This document shows, one piece after another, positions 25,011 to 33,596 of a DNA stretch of 64,000 nucleotides (position 1 is its first letter; each line of letters opens with the position of its first letter). The translations under genes were made by a program, and so were the position numbers. The notes under the pieces were generated by a model. The model saw only the letters and a program-made list of their open reading frames with translations. It searched no databases and was not told where the DNA came from. Source of the DNA: Agrostemma githago (taxonomy: Eukaryota; Streptophyta; Magnoliopsida; Caryophyllales; Caryophyllaceae); the NCBI GenBank assembly GCA_958450325.1, contig OY288248.1:2542001-2606000 (forward strand). Direction: 5' to 3'.

Positions 25011-25797
25011 TATCACCCTCATTATGTGGAATTGACAAGTCTCTATGTATAATGTATAGAGTTTGAGCTAAGTTTGAGCTAAGTATGATTATCACCCTCA
25101 TTCAGATGTTACGTGGGCGTGGAGGAAAATTTGTCAGGCTAAAGAAAAAATTAAGAATATGTTTGTGGATGGTCTTTGGCATGGAGAGAATTCTTGTTTC
25201 TCGATTTCGAGGGCCTATCAGGACTTGAGACCTTGAGACTCGCGGGTTCCTTGGGCGAGACTTGTATGGAGCGCGTGGAGTGCTCCGAGGCATAGTTTCA
25301 TCTCGTGGCTTGTGTTTCGAGGGGCCCTTAGTACGAGGAAGAAACTTTTTAGGATTGGGGTTGCAGATTCGGATCGCTGCTTTATCTGTGAGCAGGAAGA
25401 AGAGAGTTTAGAACACCTTTTCTTTGCTTGCAGTTGGAGCTCGCGGGTGATGGGTCTTTTGAGCAAGTGGGTGCGGAAATCAATCCCGTGCAACACGGGA
25501 ATGGTCTGGGCTATGAAAATACGGGGCTCGAAGTTGCAATGTAATGTGATTCGAGCTATGATCAATGCGACTATTTACCATATTTGGAGGCAGAGAAACT
25601 CGTGTAGAATTGATGGAATGATGATTCATCCACGGGAGATAGTCAAATTGATCGTGTCGGATGTTAAGAATAGAATTTTGTGTAAGATTAATTACCCTGT
25701 AACTGATAAGGATGCTAAATGGCTACATAACCTGATGTAGTCATTTCATTTTTGTTGTTCCGTTTTTTTTATATATACTTGCCCTTTACCAAAAAAA
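25011..25797 (+). mobile_element. 5'-truncated LINE (copy 2) with filler at its 5' end
   Basis: A 16-bp target duplication, aataataaaagttggt, lies at 24995-25010 and 25798-25813, so everything between was inserted. The LINE part begins near 25105 and encodes DVTWAWRKICQAKEKI, then the same zf-RVT region as copy 1, ending AKWLHNLM at 25740. An in-frame TGA near 25233 (between DLRP and DSRVPW) breaks the frame. The first roughly 90 bp of the insert are not LINE. They include a copy of tataatgtatagagtttgag, which also stands just outside the target duplication at 24939, and a second tatcaccctcatt. The A run at 25791-25799 is the tail. Confidence 0.8.
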
Positions 25798-25813
25798 AAT
25801 AATAAAAGTTGGT

Positions 25814-26869
25814 GGAAATGTGTCGTGACAGGATTTAAGGATGAATAAAATCTTACTTTTTTATTCAATAATAAAATCTTTTTTTAAAATCTTTCTTTGT
25901 TTACTTTATTTTCTTTTCTTTTTATAAAGCAAATATCACACCATCCATTTTATATTTATTGTCTCTTTTCTTCTCTTAAATTAATTATTACAAAGTATAT
26001 ACGAGTATCTTTTTATTTTCGATAAAGATGGGTGGGAGAAGTTGATGAATTCTAACAATTATTACCATACTTAAAATATATTAATGTAGTTTTTTTAATT
26101 TGCATATTAACATGTGTTTTTTTTAATTGGAAACATGTTCAGATCTCCCTATTATATTTGATTCAAATTAATTGTAGACAATGCTGCTAATAACATGTCA
26201 AAACGTATATGGGTTATAATAAATCAAAATCATGATTCAGGGAACAATTTTAATGGATTATATATAATGAATAAAAATAGATTTTTTCTTGTCATAAACA
26301 CACCTATAATATGACCTTATGTCGTTATGTTAATACTAGCTCGTACTTAATAGTATATGCATTTCGTTCAAAATTAAAAATAAAATAAAAATAGTGTATG
26401 CATTATGCAATGACGAATTGACAAGTCTCTAGGTGCTCTGAAACTAAATAATAAGTCCACCTTATAACGAATAATATATATATCGGTCAAATGTGACATG
26501 TATGTCAAATATCTCTCTCATGTGAATAGATAAAAAAATAATTGATGACTCAAGGATAAACTTTATCTATCCACATAAATTTTTATTTGATCCGTCAAAA
26601 GTTTGTAACGAGTATGATGATTATGAACCGGAGTCACAGATTTATTAGTAGTAAACAAGATAACACCATACTATTAAATAAAGCTCCAAGAAACACAACA
26701 ACACATAATAACAGAAAACTAAACGTACAATCCATACATGATACATACATCATACATGCATGCTCGATCACTTGCTTCTTTCTCCCTTATTATTACCATA
26801 CATACACCCACACGTACGTACACATAGTGGAGAAATAATGCATTGCATGGTATTAGGGTTTTGATTAAA
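25814..26869. other. Intergenic DNA between LINE copy 2 and ASR1
   Basis: AT-rich, without a recognised gene. The right-hand part forms the 3' flank of the minus-strand ASR gene. A diverged piece of the acgggtcaa family is at about 26485-26610 (gatccgtcaaaagtttgtaa). Confidence 0.5.
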
Positions 26870-27527
26870 TTATTTGAAGAGGTGATGGTGCTTTCCTCCT
26901 TCAGATTCTTTGAGTTCATCCTTTGATTCTTTCTTTTCATGGTGCTCATGGAATGCATAACCACCGGCTCCTAACGCGGCCGCGGCTGCTATCTCCTCCT
27001 CTATCTTGTGCTTGTGTGCATGCTCTGGGTCTTTCTTCGACTTATGCTTCTCGTGCTGTTCAGATCATCAAATCCATCAAACAGTTAGTCTTCCTTGCGA
27101 CAGGTTATACGTTGTCTAAATCACTTATTCAATTGAGTTAGGATCTCGATCTAGGTCAATTTTAGAGTGAAAATGTCCAGTTCCATCATATACATAAATA
27201 AACTAACCACTTTTCAAGTCAGTAGATCCAGATCAACGTAGGATGATCGAAAATTAAGATTAACTTAGGTTATACTGGGTAGTTCTTAGAGGGATTTTAC
27301 GTAAAAAGGTAAATAAATAAATAACTGAAAGCGAAACTTATAAAAGAGAGATCACATACAAGAGCAAAGGCGCCGGCAGCAACGGTACCAAGTTCACCCA
27401 AGTGCTCCTTATGCTTGTGCTCCTTCTCTTCCTTCCTGAAATCTTCGGCCGTCTTCAACTCGTCGGGAATTTCGTCATCCTTGTGGTGGTGGAAGAGGCC
27501 GTGGTGGTGTGTCTCGCCGTCTGACAT
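26870..27527 (-). CDS. ASR1: ASR (ABA/WDS) stress protein, compact form
   Basis: The ABA-, stress- and ripening-induced (ASR) family comprises small hydrophilic proteins that bind zinc and act as chaperone-like or DNA-binding stress proteins. Two exons, 27360-27527 and 26870-27055, join in phase 0 to 117 residues. The N-terminus is His-rich (HHHGLFHHHKDDE). The ABA/WDS region runs from about residue 37 (KEHKHKEHLGELG), through EKHKSKKDPEHAHKHKIEEE and GAGGYAFHEHHEKK, to the His-rich end HHHLFK. Length and layout are those of ordinary ASRs, unlike the two expanded paralogues at 40919 and 42808. The ATG at 27527 is chosen because the ASR N-terminus begins there. The gene lies between the two satellite arrays. 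The ASR1 symbol is only a local label. Confidence 0.9.
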
Positions 27528-27633
27528 GTTACTATAATTAGCTTAGATTTACTGTTGTGGTGGTTGTTGTTGTTGAAATGTATTATTAAGAGAGATGTGT
27601 ATATATGTAAGTTAGTTGGCTCACTATGTTGTA

Positions 27634-27642
27634 CTTATATAG
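27634..27642 (-). promoter_or_regulatory. Probable TATA box of ASR1
   Basis: The minus strand reads ctatataag about 107 bp upstream of the start codon, a normal position for a TATA box with a short leader. Confidence 0.5.
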
Positions 27643-27944
27643 TAGAAGAAAAGATGTCACGGATTGGCCGAGTAGATTTTTCACATTTGGATAGAAAGTG
27701 ACCCAAGCCTCCTCAATAAATTAGCACGTAAGTTATACGTTAAAGTATCGTTATTGCATTCGTACACATATAGGTAGATAACTATCTACCTAATTAAATC
27801 CCATAAATTAGATCCGGTTAGTGACCGGGTTAAGGTAAAGTTAAGAGTGTTGTGATGACGAGTACTCGACGAAAGCACAAGGAATGGACTAGCTAGGGTT
27901 TAAAGTTTATTAAAGGGATATGGACGTAACCAAGGGTAACAAAC

Positions 27945-28395
27945 ACGATCGTAGTTGTGAAGAAATCAAAATGACTCACATATTACACCGGAGCATTGTT
28001 TTCGGTGTGGAGTTTCTACAGAGCGAGTATGGATCTGGGACCCAAAAGACCGAAAAATCGTGGATAATAACCTTCACAATATTCGATAGTTTCTACAGAC
28101 CGAGTATGATGATCTAATGCACAAATGTTTTTGACGAAAACCATTCGATAGGAATAGAATGCCTAACATCGATTATTAGAACCCTACTACCACACGATAT
28201 AATTAAAATGGAGTATCGAACTTGTTTCTACGAATTCCGACACGTCTCAAAAGACAATTTTATTTCTTTCAAAAGTTTTCATTGAAATTTAAATGGCCCT
28301 CATATTCCACCGAGACATTGGTTTTAGTGTGTAGCTAGTTTCTCTATCTAGCGCGAATATGGATAAATTTTATTCCGGGATCCAAATGACCGAAA
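27945..28395 (-). repeat. Inverted satellite piece at the left of array B
   Basis: Units here are in the opposite orientation to both main arrays. Read on the minus strand they give gaaggttattatccacg, then ggtcttttgggtccc, then ggtgtaatatgtgagtcatt. The wording is closer to family A than to family B. The junction with forward units is near 28395. Confidence 0.7.
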
Positions 28396-29376
28396 AATCG
28401 TGAATAATGGTTTCAAATTCGCGCCAAACAAACTCCACACCAAATTAAATATCCCGGTTTAATATGAGAGTTATTTGGTTTTAAATCGAAACATTTAAGA
28501 GCCATCAGATAATTTTCGTTTTAGATGTGTCGGGATAAGTCGAAACAAGAGTTATTGTCCATTTTATAACGTGTCAGAGGGTTCGAATACTCATTATTAG
28601 GCATTCGAACCCTATCCACAGGTTATCGTCAAAACAAATCGCGTTTAGATCAACTTTTCCCGGCCCGTTTACGAAAAATAGCAAAAAACGATCGATTTTG
28701 AAGGTTATTATCATGTTTTTTCGATCATTAGGGTCCCGAAATAAAATGGTTCTAAACTCGCGCCAAACAAACGCCACAACAAATGAAATATCCCGGTGTA
28801 ATATGAGGGACATTTGGTTTTAAATCGGGACCTTTAAGAGTCATAATTTTATCGTTTGAGAGATGTCGGAGTCAGTCGAAACAAGTATTATATTCTATTT
28901 TATATCGTGTCAGAGGGTTCGAATAATCATTATTATTTGACATTCTAAACCTATCCAGAATTGTTTGTCAAAAAAATTCGCGTTTAGATCAACTTTTTCC
29001 GTTTACGAAAAATAGCAAAAAACGATCGATTTTGAAGGTTATTATTGTCCACGTTTTTTGGGCCTTTTGGGTCCCGAAATAAAATGGTTACAACTTTGCG
29101 CCAAACAAACCCAACACCAAATGAAATGTCCCGGTGTAATATGAGGGTCATTTGGTTTTAAATCGGGACCTTTAAGAGCCATAGTTTTATCGTTTGAGAG
29201 GTGTCGAAATCAGTCGATACAAGTGTTATATTCCATTTCATATCGTGTCAGAGAGTTCGAATAATCATTATTTGGCATTATAAACCTATGCACAACTTTT
29301 TGTCAAAAAAAATTCGCGTTTAGATCAACTTTACCCGTTTACGAAAAATTGCAAAAAATGATCGATTTTGAAGGTT

Positions 29377-30080
29377 TTTTTTTTGGTAAAAGGTAAGTAT
29401 GTGTGTGTGTGTGTGTGACGTAACCAATTTACAGGGATATGACTACATCAAATTATGCAGCCATCTAGCATCTTTAGCAGGAATATGATATCTAATCTTA
29501 CACATTATTCGATTTTGCACATCCATCTTAACCATTTTAACTACATAATTCGGGTGCTGAACCATACCCTCAATTCTGCACAAGTTCCGCTGTCTCCAAA
29601 CATGATAAATTACGACATTGATCATAGCTCGGAGACCCTCTCAGGCCAATCGCCCAAGTCAAAGCTCTACTCCCTGGTATGCGTTTCTTCACCCACGCAC
29701 TCAACATATCAACCACTCGAGTACTCCAGTAACACCCAAAAACAGATGCTCTAGAGTCTCCTCATGCGCTTCACACAGATAACAAAGGTTTGAGTCTGCC
29801 ACCCCAAACCTCAATAATTTCGTCCTCGTGTTTAAAGCCCCCCTAAACACCAGCCAAACAATAAAGTTATGTTTAGAGACACTCCAACCACTCCACACAA
29901 GCCGTGCCCACGAGACTCTCGGTCTATGACTCCGAAGCTCCTCATAGGCCATCGATATCGAATAGGAAGATTGTGAGCCGTGCCACAGTCCATTCACATA
30001 CATATTTTTAATCTTCTCTTTAGCCTGACAAATCTTCCTCCACGCCCAGGTGACATCAGTATTTGGCTGATAATCACTCA
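29377..30080 (-). mobile_element. 5'-truncated LINE (copy 3), frameshifted
   Basis: The insert is flanked by gattttgaaggtt (29364-29376) and gattttgaagatt (30081-30093). The minus strand encodes DVTWAWRKICQAKEKI, then SWARLVWSGWSVSKHN, CYLCEAHEETLEHLF and, after a frame change near 29730, NVVIYHVWRQRN and AKDARWLHNLM. It belongs to the same family as copies 1 and 2 but is clearly diverged. A (GT)n run at 29400-29417 sits next to the tail. It landed at the same position of the satellite unit as copy 1. Confidence 0.8.
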
Positions 30081-30196
30081 GATTTTGAAGATTATTATCC
30101 ACGTTTTTTGGGCCTTTATTTTGGGTCCCGAAATAAAATGTTTCCAAATTTGCGCCAAACAAATCCCACACCAAATGAAATGTCCCGGTGTAATAT

Positions 30197-31073
30197 CACT
30201 ACAAGAGAATTGCAATCTAGCTACCAATTTAGCAACAACCTAAAATTCAGTCGCTAAATATATAAATTAGCTACTAATTTTGAGACATAAATATATTTAG
30301 TCTCAATTGTAGAGATCAACATATAGTGGTAGCTAATTACGTCGCTATTATAGAGACTAAATAAAGTCGATAGCAAATTGGGTATCTAATTTAAGTTTTT
30401 AGATACAGAAAAACGTCAGTAGTTAGAGTCGTCTCTATATATGTCGACACAAAATTATGAATAATGTATTTAGTTTTTTTATCTAAGAGGCCAAAGTAAA
30501 ATCATAAATAAGTAGTAGTTATTATAGAGATGAAGAAACCAAGTGAGTAGCAATTTTAGTATCTAATTTAAATTCTTAGCTACGGATATATATTGGTAGC
30601 TAAATTAGTTATCTATTGTTGCGATTATGTAATTTTAATATTTTGTATGATATGTGTGCGATTGAATTGATATACTATATTTATATTATTAATCTCTTAT
30701 TAGAGTGTATCAAAAAAATACCTTACAATCCACATTTTAATGATTAATTTTATCTTTTAAGTATACATTTATTGCCCAAATAAACATAAATCTTCATGTG
30801 GTTCAATGGTTTGAATGTTAGCCAAGTGTTTGAGGGTTATGGGTTCGAATTCTCTTGCGTGCGAACATAAACCATCAACCTAGTGAGCTAGGGGCAATGG
30901 TGTGGTGTGTGTGGATGTACATGTGCATGTGCATGTGCATGTGCATGGTTTAGTGAGCTAGAGTTGGCTCTACGTGTAGCTACTCAAATTTTCGTCTCTA
31001 TTATTGTCTCAAAATTTGTGCGTTTGCCGCTAATTCAAAATTTCCGACTCTAAAATGACTTAACCTTGTAGTG
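30197..31073. mobile_element. Non-autonomous CACTA transposon (877 bp)
   Basis: The termini are CACTACAAGAG on the left and CTTGTAGTG on the right, with a perfect TAT duplication at 30194-30196 and 31074-31076. Removing the element and one TAT restores the satellite phrase gtgtaatatgagggtcat. Sub-terminal short repeats of the kind tagctaccaattt / tagctactaattttgagac are present on both sides, as expected for the CACTA (En/Spm) superfamily. No transposase is encoded. Confidence 0.9.
30790..30960 (+). mobile_element. Probable tRNA-derived SINE nested in the CACTA element
   Basis: A-box-like ggttcaatggtttgaatg and B-box-like gggttcgaattctc are about 40 bp apart, followed by a short non-tRNA region. 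A hexamer run, (atgtgc)n, occupies about 30919-30947. A full tRNA cloverleaf was not found. The ends are approximate. Confidence 0.4.
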
Positions 31074-31488
31074 TATGAGGGTCATTTGGTTTTAAAGCGG
31101 GATCTGTAAGAGCCATAGTTTTATCGTTTGAGAGGTGTGAGAATCAGTCGAAACAATTGTTATATTCTATTTTATATCGTGTCAGAGAGTTCGAATAATC
31201 ATTATTTGGCATCCAAAACATATCCACAACTTTTCTTTTAAAAAAATTGCGTTTAGATCAACTTTCATCGTTTAAGAAAAATAGCAAAAAACGATCAATT
31301 TTGAAGGTTATTATCCACGTTTTTTTGGCCTTTTGTGTCTCTAAATAAACTGGTTCCAAATTCGCGTCAAACAAATGAAATTTCTTAGTGTAATATGAGG
31401 GTCATTTGATTTTAAATCGGAACCTTTAAGAGCCATAGTTTTATCATTTGAGAGGTGTCGGAATCAGTTGAAACAAGTGTTATATTCT

Positions 31489-31569
31489 TGTAAATTGACG
31501 TAGCTATTTAGATACAACTTGTAAATTTGATTACATGATATATATATATACTTACCTTTCACAAAAAAA
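31489..31569 (+). mobile_element. 81-bp LINE 3'-end insertion
   Basis: The insert lies between two copies of aagtgttatattct (31475-31488 and 31570-31583). Its end, tatacttacctttcacaaaa, resembles the 3' end of the other LINE copies (tatacttgccctttaccaaa) followed by an A run. It is an extreme case of 5' truncation. Confidence 0.7.
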
Positions 31570-31932
31570 AAGTGTTATATTCTATTTTATATCGTGTCAG
31601 AGGGTTCAAATAATCATTATTTGGCATTTTAAACATATCCACAACTTTTTGTCAAAAAAAATTCGCGTTTAGATCAACTTTCCCCGTTTACGAAAAATAG
31701 CAAAAAAAACAATCAATTTGAAAGGTTATTACCCACGTTTTTTGGGCCTTTGGGTCCCTAAATAAAATGGTTCCAAATTTGCGCCAAACAAACCCCACAC
31801 CAAATGAAATGTCCCGGTGTAATATAAGGGTCATTTTGTTTTAAATCGGGATCTTTAAGAGCCATAGTTTTATCGTTTTAGAGGTGTCGGAATCAATCGA
31901 AAGAAGTGTTATATTACATTTTATATGGTGTC

Positions 31933-33596
31933 TGATGGTGGGATTTGTCGTGGATCCCGCCGATCAAATAATTAACCAACCGATCCTAGTGGGTAGCTAG
32001 GGCAAGTCGGGTCGAATCCACGGGGACGGTAGAGGCGTATAGACTAAGGTCACCCAAAAACGAGACTAAGTCAACGAGCTAAACTAAACTAGAGTAATAG
32101 GAAGAGGAGAAGGCTAAGACTATGGCTAAGGAGACGGAGAAAACAAACAAGGAAAACGGGCTAGGATTAGGTCGGGGTCAAAGGGGTAACGGAATGGTCA
32201 AGGAAGAGCTAGAGTGAAGGAGGTAGTAGGGTAATCTAGGTATAGTCCGGGCTCTCGCAACTTAGACTCACCTAGAGGTTCCACCTAAAACCCATTTTGG
32301 CGACACACATGACAAACGGGGTTACTAGCGTGTTATTGTGGCCTAGATCGCATCCGGGCGGTCGCAACTTAGACCGACCTAGGGGTCGTCCTCACCGGGC
32401 TCTCGCTACTTAGAGAGAGAACCGAACCCACAAGCAAACTATTACCCACAAGAGAAAGGCAAGAAAAACAAGCATATGCATACAAGTCATTCAAGCATTT
32501 CAACAAACATGTAATATGCATCAACCAAGAGGAAACCCAAATCTCCCACCAACATCTCCAACAAACCCTTAATCATCCAATTAACACCCTAATCACCTTA
32601 CTAACCCTAGCAAGAGTACTACTCTAACATAATCAAACTACAACTAACAAGAAGAAGAGGAATCATCATAAGAAACAAAACATAACTAAACAAACTCAAT
32701 CAAACTAACAAGAACAAGAACAAACAATAATAAAGATTCAAACTTGATAAACAATAAAGGATTAAGAGTAAAAGGAGAAGAAGATTGTACCAAACTAGTG
32801 AAGAGGAAAGATTGAAACTTGCATTAATGAAGAAAACCCAAAACAAACCACCAAGGTTGTCAATCTTGGATGGATCTTGAAGAATTCCCTTAATACAAGT
32901 ACTAAACTAAGATTAAGGACTAATTACCGACTAATCTACTCTAATCTAAACTAATCTAACCTAAAAATAGTTTAGGGTTTAGTGGGAAGTGAAGAACATA
33001 AGTCAAGATTGATGTCTTAATACAAGAGAGGGGTATATATAGGGTTACAAGTGGAAAGGAATTGAAAGAAACAAGGCGGAGCTGTAACTGGGTCATCCCG
33101 GTCGGGATGGATGGTCCCGTCCGGGATGGCTTCATGGTCCCGTCCGGGATGGTGATCCCGTCCGGGATGGCTCATCCCGTCCCGGTTGACTCAGCAGAAG
33201 AGCTTCTTTGTTTGCACTTCATCCCGGACGGGATGAGGTCATACCCGTCGGGGATGAGTCTTGTAGGCCTCCAATATGATTCTTTTGGTCCCTCCTTGCT
33301 TCACATGGACTTCTCATCGATTCTCGGGACTCGGGATCGGGTCTCGAAGGCTCGGGAATGGGTCCCAAGGTCTCGGGGTCGAATCCAAGGCATCGAGTGA
33401 TCGTTCCTTCACTTCATTGGCTCCGAAAAGTGTATGTATTGAGTCGGAATCGCTCCAACTCTTCACGAATGGTCTCGGGAACCTGAAACGAACTAGAGGA
33501 AGCATAAGTAGCCCATAAATCGCTCCCAAGGAGCGATTCCACAAGGAAAATGGGACCAAAACACTACGAAATAGGCACTACAAACTACACTTATCA
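31933..33596. mobile_element. Unclassified 1.66-kb insertion with 5-bp duplication
   Basis: GTGTC stands at 31928-31932 and again at 33597-33601. Excising the element and one copy restores the satellite phrase cgtgtcagagggttcg. The insert starts TGATGGTGGGATTTGTC and ends ACACTTATCA. TG...CA ends plus a 5-bp duplication suggest an LTR-type integrase, yet no long terminal direct repeat is visible. An imperfect inverted similarity of the outer 20 bp is also possible. It carries gtcgaatccacggggac, a phrase common in plant repeats. No transposase, reverse transcriptase or integrase frame was found. Confidence 0.65.
33085..33260. repeat. Cluster of palindromic cccgtccggga repeats
   Basis: Within the unclassified insertion, the palindrome core cccgtccggga or its variants recurs: ggtcgggatggatgg, then ggtcccgtccgggatgg twice, gatcccgtccgggatgg, catcccgtccc, atcccggacgggatgagg and acccgtcggggatgag. 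Each unit can form a short hairpin. Spacing is irregular, about 15-70 bp. The GC content is far above that of the surrounding DNA. Confidence 0.75.

Noticed and set aside
33085..33260. CRISPR-like array
   Set aside because: Units are palindromes with irregular spacing and no uniform spacers, in plant nuclear DNA.
33062..33400. A 112-residue open frame in the palindromic region
   Set aside because: Its Gly, Pro, Met and Val richness comes from translating the cccgtccggga repeats. It has no family resemblance.
31933..33596. A complete LTR retrotransposon
   Set aside because: Ends and duplication fit, but I could not find matching direct repeats at the two ends or any gag/pol reading frame.
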